DNA from: Micromonospora sediminimaris
GTDB lineage: Bacteria > Actinomycetota > Actinomycetes > Mycobacteriales > Micromonosporaceae
DNA: 64,000 nt
NCBI GenBank assembly: GCA_900112325.1
Contig: FOLJ01000010.1
Coordinates: 62,001 to 126,000 of the forward strand
Direction of reading: 5' to 3'
Shown here piece after piece: positions 1 through 10,208 of this stretch. Under the pieces are notes generated by a model. The model saw only the letters and a program-made list of their open reading frames with translations. It was not told the DNA's origin and searched no databases. Both the position numbers and the translations under genes were made by a program. Within the stretch, counting starts at the first letter, position 1. Each line of letters begins with the position of its first letter.

Positions 1-753
1 GCTCGCGGCGGTGAACGCCAGGTCGACGGCGGCGGAGCCGGCGATCCAGCTCCGGCCGGTCCGCAGGCCGGCGAGGACCGCGTCGACGCCCAGTTCCTCG
101 GCGAAGACCACGGTGTGCGGGGTGCCGAGCTGACCGGCGAGGTGGGCGTCGCTGTTACCGAGCGTCGGCCACCACCGTCCCCGATGGATGTCGTGGCCGA
201 GGTTGCGTCCCCACTCGGCCAGCGCCGCCTCGTTGTCCGCGTTCCACGGCAGGTCCGAGCGCCACTGTCCGTTCCACACCTCCACCGCGTCGAAGCACCG
301 GTACGGATAGGCCAACGTCCCCGACTCGTACGGCGCGTACGGGTGGGCGGCCACGCAGATCCCGCCCCCTCGGCGTACCCGGGCCAGTTGCCGGTCGATG
401 GCGTCGTCGCGCACGCCGTAGCGCCACTCGATCTGGTGCCCGGGTTCGAGGCCGAGGGCTAGCCAGTGACCGGTGTGGGTGGTGACCTCCTGACCGAGGA
501 TGACCAGCAGGTCGTCGCCCGCGTACCGGCTCCACTCACCGTGCCCGGCCGTGGTGTTGTGCTCGGTGGTGGCGACGAAGTCCAGCCCGATCTCGCGGGC
601 GGCGGCGGCGAGCTGCCCCGGGGTGAGTTCGCCACCGGCGGAGAGCGTCGTGTGCAGGTGGACGTCGCCCCGGTACCAGCCGGGCCCCCGACCCGCCACC
701 CGCCGGGCCGGGTACTCCGCCCCGTCGGGATGCCGGAGCCGGTCTTCAGTCAC
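1..753 (-). CDS. PHP-domain metallohydrolase, CehA/McbA type (3' end outside window)
   Basis: Only the first 251 codons are present; the gene runs off the left edge. The product is a PHP-fold metal-dependent hydrolase of the CehA/McbA type, a family whose known members hydrolyse ester or carbamate-like bonds; the substrate here cannot be told. Visible metal-site motifs are DVHLHT (residues 30-35), TTEHN (62-66), GQEVT (87-91), AAHPY (about 135-139) and GNSDAH (199-204). The GTG start at 753 overlaps the stop of the upstream CBS gene by 8 bases, so the two are probably co-translated. No signal peptide is seen, so it is probably cytoplasmic. Confidence 0.85.
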   Translation of the reverse strand, partial: MTEDRLRHPDGAEYPARRVAGRGPGWYRGDVHLHTTLSAGGELTPGQLAAAAREIGLDFVATTEHNTTAGHGEWSRYAGDDLLVILGQEVTTHTGHWLALGLEPGHQIEWRYGVRDDAIDRQLARVRRGGGICVAAHPYAPYESGTLAYPYRCFDAVEVWNGQWRSDLPWNADNEAALAEWGRNLGHDIHRGRWWPTLGNSDAHLAGQLGTPHTVVFAEELGVDAVLAGLRTGRSWIAGSAAVDLAFTAAS

Positions 754-1474
754 GCGAGGGTCGCATGAGACGCTCGGCGGTGCCGAACGCGTAGCCCCTC
801 GACTCGATCAACTCCGAGTCGTCGCGCTCCCAGGCCAGTTCGTCGATCACCTCGACGACTCCGGCGAGCCTGGCCGCGTGATCGGCCACCATACCGGCGA
901 GGCTGCGACTCTCGACGGTGCCGGACAACGTCACCACGCCGTCCACCACGCCGACCGTCACGGTGTTCGGGTCGATCCACAGGCCGCGCAGCAGGGTGTC
1001 GACGACGTCGGCGCTGATCTCCGCGTCCGGCCGGGTGTGGATCCGCAGCAGATCCCGCCGCGACACGATTCCGACCAGCCGCCGGTCGGTGTCCACGACC
1101 GGCATCCGCTTGACCTGTGCCGCCTCCAGCCGCCGGGCCGCTGCGGCGACCGACGCCGTCGGCCCGACGACGACCGCCGGCTCGGTCATCAGGTCGCCGG
1201 CGACGGTGGCCTGTGCCTTCGCCGCCACCCGGCGAACGCCGATGATCCGGCGGTGCCGCTCGTCCCCCGCGGCCTCGATCTTGTGCAGCAGGTCGGCCTC
1301 GGACACCACGCCGAGGACGTGACCCTTCGCGTCCACCACGGGTGCCGCGCTCACACCGCTGCCCACCAGCGCGTCGACCACCTCACGGTACGAGGTGTCG
1401 GGCCGCACCGACACGACGTCGCGGGTCATCACGTCGCCGACCGTCCATTGCGTCTTCTTCTTCAGGGTGGTCAT
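746..1474 (-). CDS. CBS-pair and BON domain protein
   Basis: A 242-residue protein with two CBS motifs (about residues 10-65 and 90-150) followed by a BON domain (about 160-225, with GVVDGVVTLSGTVESRS). CBS pairs bind adenine nucleotides and BON domains are thought to bind lipids or other ligands; this CBS-CBS-BON layout is common in actinobacteria and is usually considered a stress or energy-sensing protein, with no defined biochemical role. The ATG at 1474 was chosen because AAGGAGG precedes it by five bases; an upstream in-frame ATG at 1507 lacks such a site. The stop overlaps the start of the PHP gene. Confidence 0.9.
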   Translation of the reverse strand: MTTLKKKTQWTVGDVMTRDVVSVRPDTSYREVVDALVGSGVSAAPVVDAKGHVLGVVSEADLLHKIEAAGDERHRRIIGVRRVAAKAQATVAGDLMTEPAVVVGPTASVAAAARRLEAAQVKRMPVVDTDRRLVGIVSRRDLLRIHTRPDAEISADVVDTLLRGLWIDPNTVTVGVVDGVVTLSGTVESRSLAGMVADHAARLAGVVEVIDELAWERDDSELIESRGYAFGTAERLMRPSRD

Positions 1475-1654
1475 CGTCGCCTCCTTACTCCGCCACGCTG
1501 CCACCATCGCTGACCTGCCGACAGAGGCATTGGCCCTGCCTCCGGGTCCGTTCTTCCTCTCCTACCCAGGGAGGAGACGGCACTCGACCACCGGCCGCGG
1601 TCGAGGCCAGTGGTCGGGCGACGTCGGCCCGTACGCCGACCAGCATCTACAGAC

Positions 1655-2668
1655 ATGACTGACAACCTGTCGCGGCGGGCGTACCGGCACCGCCCCCTGA
1701 TGGTCTTCGTCTCGGCGATGGCGGTGCTCGCCGTCGTTTGTGCGGTCGGCGTCGTGGCCGACCAGCGGGTCCTGACCGGCGTGCCGATCTGGCTCAAGCC
1801 GTTCAAGTTCTCGGTGTCGTTCGTCCTGTACGGCGGCACCCTGGTCTGGCTGCTCTCCCTGCTACGTCGCCGTAGCCGGGTCGCGGAGTGGGCGGTGACC
1901 GTGATGGTCGCCATGGGTGTGGTGGAGATGTGCATCATCGTCGGACAGGTGCTCCGCGGCACCACCAGCCACTACAACGAGACCAGCCCGGTCAACGCCG
2001 TGCTGTGGCAGCTGATGGGTGCAGCGATCATGGTGCTGTTCGTCGCGCACGTCGTCGTCGGTGTCGCGGTGCTACGGCAGCCGATCGCCGGCCGCGCCGG
2101 CCGCTACGCGATCGGTCTGGGGCTCGGGCTGGCGGCACTCGGCATGCTGGTGGCGGTACCGATGACCCTGCCGGATCAGGCTTCGGTGATCGAGGGCGTC
2201 GCCGGGGCACACAGTGTGGGCGTGCCCGACGGCGGGCCGGGGCTGCCGCTGGTCGGCTGGAGCACGACCGGTGGGGATCTGCGGATCGGGCACTTCGTGG
2301 GGCTGCACGGGATGCAGGTGTTGCCGGTCCTGGCGCTGCTGCTGAGCCGGTTCACCGGTGGTGCGTTGGACGAGCGCACCCGAGCACGGTTGCTGCTCGT
2401 CGTAGGCGCCGGCTACGGTGCGGCGACCGTACTGCTGACCTGGCAGGCGCTGCGCGGGCAGCCGCTGCTCCGGCCGGACACGCTCACCCTGGCCGCTGCG
2501 GCGGCGCTGGCAGTGGCGACCGTAGCCGCTGCCGGCGCGGTGCTGGCCCGACACCGGTTTTCGGCGACCACTGTCGAACATCGGCCGGCGGGCCCGGGTG
2601 AGCAGCGGGCGGCGGGTCCGCGCGACGGGCGGGTCGCGGGTGACGAGCGGACGGAGGTGACCGTGTGA
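1655..2668 (+). CDS. Polytopic membrane protein, unknown function
   Basis: A 337-residue integral membrane protein with about eight hydrophobic helices between residues 15 and 310 and a charged, low-complexity C-terminal tail rich in G, R and E. The family is not recognised; notable conserved-looking stretches are KPFKFSVSF after the first helix and GLHGMQVLP before the sixth, the latter placing a histidine near the membrane. The last four bases GTGA overlap the start of the ABA4-like gene, so the two are coupled, and both lie upstream of a two-component pair. It may be a sensor or target for that pair, but nothing in the sequence proves it. Confidence 0.75.
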   Translation: MTDNLSRRAYRHRPLMVFVSAMAVLAVVCAVGVVADQRVLTGVPIWLKPFKFSVSFVLYGGTLVWLLSLLRRRSRVAEWAVTVMVAMGVVEMCIIVGQVLRGTTSHYNETSPVNAVLWQLMGAAIMVLFVAHVVVGVAVLRQPIAGRAGRYAIGLGLGLAALGMLVAVPMTLPDQASVIEGVAGAHSVGVPDGGPGLPLVGWSTTGGDLRIGHFVGLHGMQVLPVLALLLSRFTGGALDERTRARLLLVVGAGYGAATVLLTWQALRGQPLLRPDTLTLAAAAALAVATVAAAGAVLARHRFSATTVEHRPAGPGEQRAAGPRDGRVAGDERTEVTV

Positions 2669-3120
2669 GCGCCACGTTGTTCTCCTTGACCTTCGCGGTG
2701 GCGGCACCCTTCTGGGCGCTGATGATCCTGCTGCCGAACTGGACGATTACCCACCGGATCATCCGATCACCGCTGATCGTGGTGCCGGTCGTGGCGATCT
2801 ACGCGATCCTGGTGGTCCCGGCGTTCGCAGAGGTTCTGCCGGCGGTGATCGACCCCACCCTCGACGGCGTACGGGAGTTGTTGGGCACTGCCGACGGTGC
2901 CGCGGCGGCCTGGGCACACTTCATCGCCTTCGACCTGTTCGTGGGCCGCTGGGCCTGGCTCGACAGCCGGGAACGGGCAGTTCCACCGCTGGTGATGGCG
3001 CCGGTGCTGCTGCTGACGATCCTGCTGGGCCCGATCGGCCTGGCCGCCTATCTGGTCGTACGCACCAGATGGGCTGACCCGACGGCCGCTGCCGGCCTCG
3101 ACGAGCACCGCCTAGGCTGA
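2665..3120 (+). CDS. ABA4-like (DUF4281) membrane protein
   Basis: A 151-residue protein with four hydrophobic helices. It matches the ABA4-like/DUF4281 pattern, including the WAHFIAFDLFVGRWAWLDSR stretch (residues about 83-102) and the final LGPIGLAAYLVVR helix. The plant namesake acts in neoxanthin formation, but bacterial members have no established function and carotenoid genes are absent here. The GTG start lies inside the stop of the upstream membrane protein gene (GTGA overlap), indicating translational coupling. The histidine kinase begins 4 bases after its stop. Confidence 0.85.
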   Translation: MSATLFSLTFAVAAPFWALMILLPNWTITHRIIRSPLIVVPVVAIYAILVVPAFAEVLPAVIDPTLDGVRELLGTADGAAAAWAHFIAFDLFVGRWAWLDSRERAVPPLVMAPVLLLTILLGPIGLAAYLVVRTRWADPTAAAGLDEHRLG

Positions 3121-3124
3121 GGCC

Positions 3125-4315
3125 GTGGCCTGGGTGGGACGGCTGTTCGACGCGCGCGACAGCCTGGTGCGGATGGTGCTGCTCATCCTCTCCGGCCTGG
3201 GCTACCTGTTCTTCGGCGCCCTGTCCGCACCGACCAGCACCCAGTGGATCCTCGCGGTGCTCGCCTTCGCGATCGGGCTGGCGCTGCACCACCGGCCGCT
3301 GGCCGGCATGCTGACCCAGACCACGCTGCTGGCGGTCGCGATCTGGCTGGTCGACGACTTCATGATCAATCAGGTGGGTGCCAGTTGGGCGCTGCTCGAA
3401 CTGACCATGGTCGCCCGCCGGGGGCGGACCATCTGGCTGGCGGCGGGGCTGCTGGCCGTGGTCGACCTGACCGACTCGATCGGCGATCCGCTGTCGCGTC
3501 TGCTCTCCGGTGTGTTCGGGCTGCTGGTGGAGGTCGGCGTTCCGCTGCTGCTCGGGCTGGTCATCCGGACCACCCGGGAACTCGGGCAGCAGTCGCGGCA
3601 GCGGGCCGAGGAGGAGCAGCGGCGGCGCGAGTCGGAGAGCCGTGCAGCGCGTGCTGACGAGCGCAGCGCCATCGCCCGGGAACTGCACGACGTGGTGGCG
3701 CACCACGTGGCGTCGATGGTGCTGCGCGTCGGGGTGGCCCGGCACGTGCTGACCGACCTGGATCCACGGGTCGGTGAGGTCTTCGACGACGTCCACGGCA
3801 CCGGCACGGCAGCCCTTGCCGACCTGCGCCGGCTGGTCGCGGTGCTACGCGACCCCGACGGCGTACGCGGCGACGCCGCGCTGACCGCGATCGAACCGTC
3901 GGCGCTGCCGGCCGCGCTCGGCGCCGCGGTGGACCGGGCCCGTCAGGCCGGTGTCACAGTGGTCGCCGACATCGACCCGGCGGTCGGCGCCCTCGACGCG
4001 GTACGCGGCCTCGCGGTGCTTCGGCTCAGCCAGGAGGCGTTGACGAACGTGGCCAAGCACGCCGGTACCGCTGCGGTGGCGCGGCTCTCGGTAAGCGTGG
4101 TCGACGGGGCCGTTCACTGGGAGGTGGTCGACGACGGTCGCGGCTCGGTGCCCGCCACCGTGCCGGTCGGCGGCGGGCACGGCATCACCGGCATGCGTGA
4201 GCGGGTCGAGGTCCTCGGCGGACAGTTGACGGCCGGCCCGACCGGCACGGGGTGGCGGGTGGCCACCGTGCTGGACGGAACCCGTGCCGGCCCACGCGCG
4301 ACGGAGCCGGCGTGA
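3125..4315 (+). CDS. Sensor histidine kinase, NarL-type (HisKA_3)
   Basis: A 396-residue membrane histidine kinase. Residues about 15-150 hold four to five hydrophobic helices with little extracytoplasmic loop, so it probably senses within or near the membrane. A charged coiled segment (150-182) leads to the HisKA_3 dimerisation box ARELHDVVAHHV with the phosphoacceptor H188. The HATPase domain fills residues about 290-385, with the N-box-like SQEALTNVAKHA and the G-box GGGHGITGMRERV. Its stop overlaps the response-regulator start by GTGA, so they form a classic coupled pair. The signal is unknown; co-operonic membrane proteins are candidate partners. Confidence 0.95.
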   Translation: MAWVGRLFDARDSLVRMVLLILSGLGYLFFGALSAPTSTQWILAVLAFAIGLALHHRPLAGMLTQTTLLAVAIWLVDDFMINQVGASWALLELTMVARRGRTIWLAAGLLAVVDLTDSIGDPLSRLLSGVFGLLVEVGVPLLLGLVIRTTRELGQQSRQRAEEEQRRRESESRAARADERSAIARELHDVVAHHVASMVLRVGVARHVLTDLDPRVGEVFDDVHGTGTAALADLRRLVAVLRDPDGVRGDAALTAIEPSALPAALGAAVDRARQAGVTVVADIDPAVGALDAVRGLAVLRLSQEALTNVAKHAGTAAVARLSVSVVDGAVHWEVVDDGRGSVPATVPVGGGHGITGMRERVEVLGGQLTAGPTGTGWRVATVLDGTRAGPRATEPA

Positions 4316-4938
4316 TCCGGGTACTGCTGGTCGACGACCAGCACCTCATCCGCGCCGGCCTACGCATGCTCTGCGAGGCCCAACCCGACATCGAGGTCGT
4401 CGGCGAGGCCGACAACGGCCGCGACGCGATCACCCTCGCCGCCCGGCTGGTGCCCGACGTGGTGGTGATGGACCTGCGCATGCCCGGGGTCGACGGGATC
4501 TCCGCCACCAGCCGGATCATCGCCGACCGTCCCGGTGCCCGCGTCCTGGTGCTGACCACGTTCGGCGACGACGACCACCTGTATCCGGCGTTGACGGCCG
4601 GCGCCTGCGGCTTCCTGCTCAAGGACGCACCGCCAACCGAGCTGTTGGAGGGTGTGCGCCGGGCCGCGACGGGCGACAGCCCGTTCAGTCAGGAGGTGCT
4701 GCGCCGGTTGGTGCAGCGCGCGGTGCACGCCCGCACCGGGCCGCCGTCACCTGTCACCGGGCTGACCGCCCGGGAACAGCAGGTGCTGGAGCTGGTCGCC
4801 GACGGGCTGTCCAACGGCGAGATCGCCGAGCGGCTGCACATCGGCGTCACCACTGTCAAGTCCCACGTCACCAGCCTGATGACCAAGACGGGCAGCCCCA
4901 ACCGGGTACGCCTGGCGCTGTTCGCCCGCGGCCTGTGA
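4312..4938 (+). CDS. NarL/LuxR-family response regulator
   Basis: A 208-residue response regulator with a receiver domain (1-120; acidic pocket D8-D9, phosphoacceptor D54 in VVMDLRMPG) and a C-terminal LuxR-type helix-turn-helix (about 145-205; LTAREQQVLELVADGLSNGE). The GTG start overlaps the kinase stop by four bases and gives the canonical beginning IRVLLVDD; a longer in-frame reading would add unrelated residues. It is the output of the adjacent kinase. Targets are unknown, though the upstream membrane genes are a reasonable guess. It ends 6 bases before the convergent MoaD-like gene, with no visible terminator. Confidence 0.95.
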   Translation: MIRVLLVDDQHLIRAGLRMLCEAQPDIEVVGEADNGRDAITLAARLVPDVVVMDLRMPGVDGISATSRIIADRPGARVLVLTTFGDDDHLYPALTAGACGFLLKDAPPTELLEGVRRAATGDSPFSQEVLRRLVQRAVHARTGPPSPVTGLTAREQQVLELVADGLSNGEIAERLHIGVTTVKSHVTSLMTKTGSPNRVRLALFARGL

Positions 4939-4944
4939 GCCGCG

Positions 4945-5247
4945 TCAACCGCCGGCCATCGCGCCGAGGACGATGAACGGCTCCTGCCCGGCGACGACCC
5001 GCTCGGGCAGGGGCGTGTCGGGTGAGCAGTTGGACAGGTCCTCCTCGCAGGCGTAGAAGCGGACGAAGGCGCGGCGCTTACCGCTGTGCCGGTCGCGGAT
5101 GGTGCCGAGCAGCATCGGGTACCGCGCCTCGACGGCGTCGAGCACCAGGCGCTGGGTGGCCGGCCCGGGGCCGGCCACCTCGACTCGCACCTCACCGGTG
5201 ACCCCGGCGAGGGTCTTCAGGTGAGCCGGGAGGACGACCCGGATCAC
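4945..5247 (-). CDS. MoaD/ThiS-like ubiquitin-fold protein
   Basis: A 100-residue beta-grasp protein of the MoaD/ThiS superfamily. It ends with GAMAGG, so the diglycine C-terminus needed for adenylation and thiocarboxylation or conjugation is exposed without processing. The family acts as a sulfur carrier for molybdopterin, thiamine or cysteine synthesis, but no partner E1-like or sulfur-pathway gene lies here. The GTG start overlaps the stop of the BNR-repeat gene by four bases (GTGA), implying fixed-ratio synthesis of the two. Such pairing recurs in actinobacteria as I recall it, without a known reaction. Confidence 0.85.
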   Translation of the reverse strand: MIRVVLPAHLKTLAGVTGEVRVEVAGPGPATQRLVLDAVEARYPMLLGTIRDRHSGKRRAFVRFYACEEDLSNCSPDTPLPERVVAGQEPFIVLGAMAGG

Positions 5248-6359
5248 GGCAGCACCTGAACTTCCACCGAGAGCACCGGCGGCAGGTGTTGGACGATCGG
5301 CGCCCAGCTGTCACCGCCGTCGGCGGAGCGGTAGACCTGGCCGCCGCTGGTGCCGAAGTAGATGCCGCAGGGGTCGAGCGTGTCGACGGCCATCGCGTCG
5401 CGCAGCACGTTGACGTAGCAGTGGGACTGCGGCAACCCGTCGGTCAGCGGCTCCCACTCGTCGCCGCCGGTGCGGCTGCGGTAGACGCGCAGCTTGCCCT
5501 CCGGCGGGTAGTGCTCGGAGTCGCTCTTGATCGGCACCACGTAGATGGTCTCCGGCTCGTGGGCGTGCACCGCGATCGGGAAGCCGAAGTCCGACGGCAG
5601 GTTGCCGCTGACCTCGCGCCAGTTCGCGCCGGCGTCGTCGCTGCGCATCACGTCCCAGTGTTTCTGCATGTACAGCGTGTCAGGGCGCGACGGGTGCTGG
5701 GTGATGTGGTGCACGCAGTGGCCGACCTCGGAGTCCTGGTCGGGAATCTCCCCCGACCGCAGGCCCTTGTTGATCGGCAGCCAGCTGGTGCCGCCGTCGT
5801 CGCTGCGGAACGCGCCGGCCGCCGAGATGGCGGTGTAGATCCGACCCTCGTGGACCGGATCCAGGATGATCGTGTGCAGGCACAGGCCACCCGCGCCGGG
5901 CTGCCACGACGGCCCGCTCGGGTGGGTACGCAGGGCGGTCAGCTCCGTCCACTTGCCGCCGCCGTCGTGGGACACGTAGAGCGCCGCGTCCTCCGCGCCC
6001 GCGTAGACGGTGTCGGGATCGTCGCGGGACGGTTCGAGGTGCCAGATGCGCTTGAACTCCCAGGGCCGCGGGGTTCCGTCGTACCAGAGGTGGTCGCCGA
6101 CGTCGCCGGCGTAGGCGAAGTCGTTGTCGACCGTGGTCCAGGTCCGTCCGCCGTCGTCGGAGCGCTGGATCAGCTGCCCGAACCAGCCGCCGGACTGGGA
6201 GGCGTAGAGCCGGTCCGGATCGGCCGGCGAGCCGGTGAGGTGGTAGATCTCCCAGCCGCCGAAGTGCGGCCCGTCGACCGTCCAGCTGCCGCGTCTGCCG
6301 TCGGAGGTCAGGATGAACGCGCCCTTGCGCGTCCCCACCAGTACGCGTACACCACTCAT
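5244..6359 (-). CDS. BNR/WD40-like beta-propeller protein (sialidase-like fold)
   Basis: A 371-residue propeller with repeated BNR/Asp-box motifs of the SxDxGxxW kind: [40 protein letters not shown]. It begins [12 protein letters not shown], typical of cytoplasmic YVTN/BNR propellers annotated as exo-alpha-sialidase-like; no signal peptide and no sialidase Arg triad can be assigned with confidence, so hydrolase activity is doubtful. The ATG at 6359 is preceded by GAGAG at proper spacing; a longer reading upstream is not supported. It is translationally coupled to the MoaD-like gene downstream, so the propeller may bind or present that small protein (inference). Confidence 0.85.
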   Translation of the reverse strand: MSGVRVLVGTRKGAFILTSDGRRGSWTVDGPHFGGWEIYHLTGSPADPDRLYASQSGGWFGQLIQRSDDGGRTWTTVDNDFAYAGDVGDHLWYDGTPRPWEFKRIWHLEPSRDDPDTVYAGAEDAALYVSHDGGGKWTELTALRTHPSGPSWQPGAGGLCLHTIILDPVHEGRIYTAISAAGAFRSDDGGTSWLPINKGLRSGEIPDQDSEVGHCVHHITQHPSRPDTLYMQKHWDVMRSDDAGANWREVSGNLPSDFGFPIAVHAHEPETIYVVPIKSDSEHYPPEGKLRVYRSRTGGDEWEPLTDGLPQSHCYVNVLRDAMAVDTLDPCGIYFGTSGGQVYRSADGGDSWAPIVQHLPPVLSVEVQVLP

Positions 6360-6602
6360 CAGCGTTCTCTCGTCTTCGTCGGGTCGGTGTGGCGGTCGCC
6401 GCGCGACCGCCGCACCGACATGCATCAGTCCTGGTCGGTCTACTCCTGAGGTACGACGAACTGGCATCAGCGAAACGGACAGCAACCCGCCGCCGCGCGG
6501 GATCCCCCCGCTTTCTGTCGGATGCCCGTCACTCCCGCCCCTGACCCGTATCCCGCCGTGGCGGCCCTTGCACGGTGTAGTGACAGCGACCACGATGGGA
6601 TC

Positions 6603-7028
6603 ATGGTCGATGGATTGATCTTGCAGGTCGGGTCGGACGGTCCGCTCAGCGACGAGGAGTTGGCCGAGCAGGCCCGCCATCTGAAGGAACACCTGAACCA
6701 GCTGCCCGGTGTCGAGGCGAGCGAACTGACCGCCGAGGCCGCACCGGGTACCCGGGACACCGCGAGCTACATCTTCGGCGTGCTGGCCCTCGCCGTGTTC
6801 ACCGTGCCGACGGTCAAGCGGGCGGCGGCGGACATCCGGCACCTGGCCGAGGTCATCAAGCGCTATCAGGAGCGCAACAAGGGCAAGCGACTGCGCATGA
6901 CCCTTCCCGACGGCACCGAGATCGACGTACGGGACGTGTCGGAGAAGACCCTGGCCGAGCTGATCAAGTCGGTGTCGGTGCCCCGGCAGGGTACGGCGGC
7001 CGTGCCCGAGAAGGTCGACGGTGACTGA
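6603..7028 (+). CDS. EACC1-type effector-associated small membrane protein
   Basis: A 141-residue protein matching the effector-associated constant component EACC1 pattern: an N-terminal alpha/beta part beginning [18 protein letters not shown], one transmembrane helix at about residues 55-75 ([15 protein letters not shown]), then a basic helix ([12 protein letters not shown]) and a small beta unit ([17 protein letters not shown]). EACC1 is known from comparative genomics as the constant partner of variable effectors in bacterial conflict systems. The next gene starts 15 bases on and encodes a caspase-like effector, exactly the expected arrangement. The ATG at 6603 is preferred over an upstream start because homology-like sequence begins there; the RBS is weak. 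Confidence 0.8.
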   Translation: MVDGLILQVGSDGPLSDEELAEQARHLKEHLNQLPGVEASELTAEAAPGTRDTASYIFGVLALAVFTVPTVKRAAADIRHLAEVIKRYQERNKGKRLRMTLPDGTEIDVRDVSEKTLAELIKSVSVPRQGTAAVPEKVDGD

Positions 7029-7043
7029 CCCGGCGGAGCCACG

Positions 7044-9665
<2,622 letters not shown>

Positions 9666-9701
9666 CTCGTCGCCCGCCACCGTGGGCCGCGACTGCCGGG
9701 C

Positions 9702-10208
9702 TCATCCCGCCGGGGACCGGCGCGCGTCGGTGGGCCAGATGACGGTGGTGGGGATGCCCCGCTCGCGGGCCCAGCCGACGGTCCGGTCGGTCGACGCGTC
9801 GTGGCAGCCCGGTTCGCCGTCCCAGACCGCCACCAGCCGCTGCACCCGCAGCAGCAGCTCCCGGTTCGCGGCCACGTAGGCGGCGGTGCCGGAGGTGCGG
9901 TGGCCGGTGTGCAGGACCCGGGTGGCGCGGCCCAGCAGCTCGTCGAAGGCGCCCCGGGCCGCCGGGGCGATGGTGTCCCGGTAGTCGGGGGCCGGCAGGA
10001 CCACCTCGTACGTGCCGCCGCTGTCCAGAACCGCGCGGGCGAAGATCTGGTCGGTGCCGGCCGCCAGGCAGGTGACACCGTGCACCGGCCGGTCGCTGAT
10101 CCGGCGCAGTTCGAGGCGGATCGCCTCGGCGACCAGCCGCTCGGTGGCCGGGGTCAGGTTGATGTGGCCGGTGACCCCGACGCGGACCGGTTCCCGTTCA
10201 GGCGGCAT
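9702..10208 (-). CDS. SLOG-superfamily (Rossmannoid nucleotide-sensor) protein
   Basis: A 168-residue single-domain Rossmannoid. The early strand-loop VGVTGHINL, the CLAAGTDQIFARAV segment, NRELL and VAVWDGEPG resemble SLOG-superfamily proteins (relatives of LOG/DprA), which bind nucleotides or nucleotide derivatives and are often sensor subunits in conflict systems. It is fused to nothing. Its start overlaps the stop of the TrkA-N/RyR gene by 11 bases, so the two are made together. Family placement is by motif only; a nucleoside-processing enzyme is the alternative. It converges on the caspase gene with a 36-base gap. Confidence 0.65.
   Translation of the reverse strand: MPPEREPVRVGVTGHINLTPATERLVAEAIRLELRRISDRPVHGVTCLAAGTDQIFARAVLDSGGTYEVVLPAPDYRDTIAPAARGAFDELLGRATRVLHTGHRTSGTAAYVAANRELLLRVQRLVAVWDGEPGCHDASTDRTVGWARERGIPTTVIWPTDARRSPAG

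Noticed and set aside
5244..6359. BNR-repeat protein as a true sialidase
   Set aside because: No signal peptide, arginine triad or catalytic Tyr/Glu pair could be identified; repeats alone only indicate the fold.
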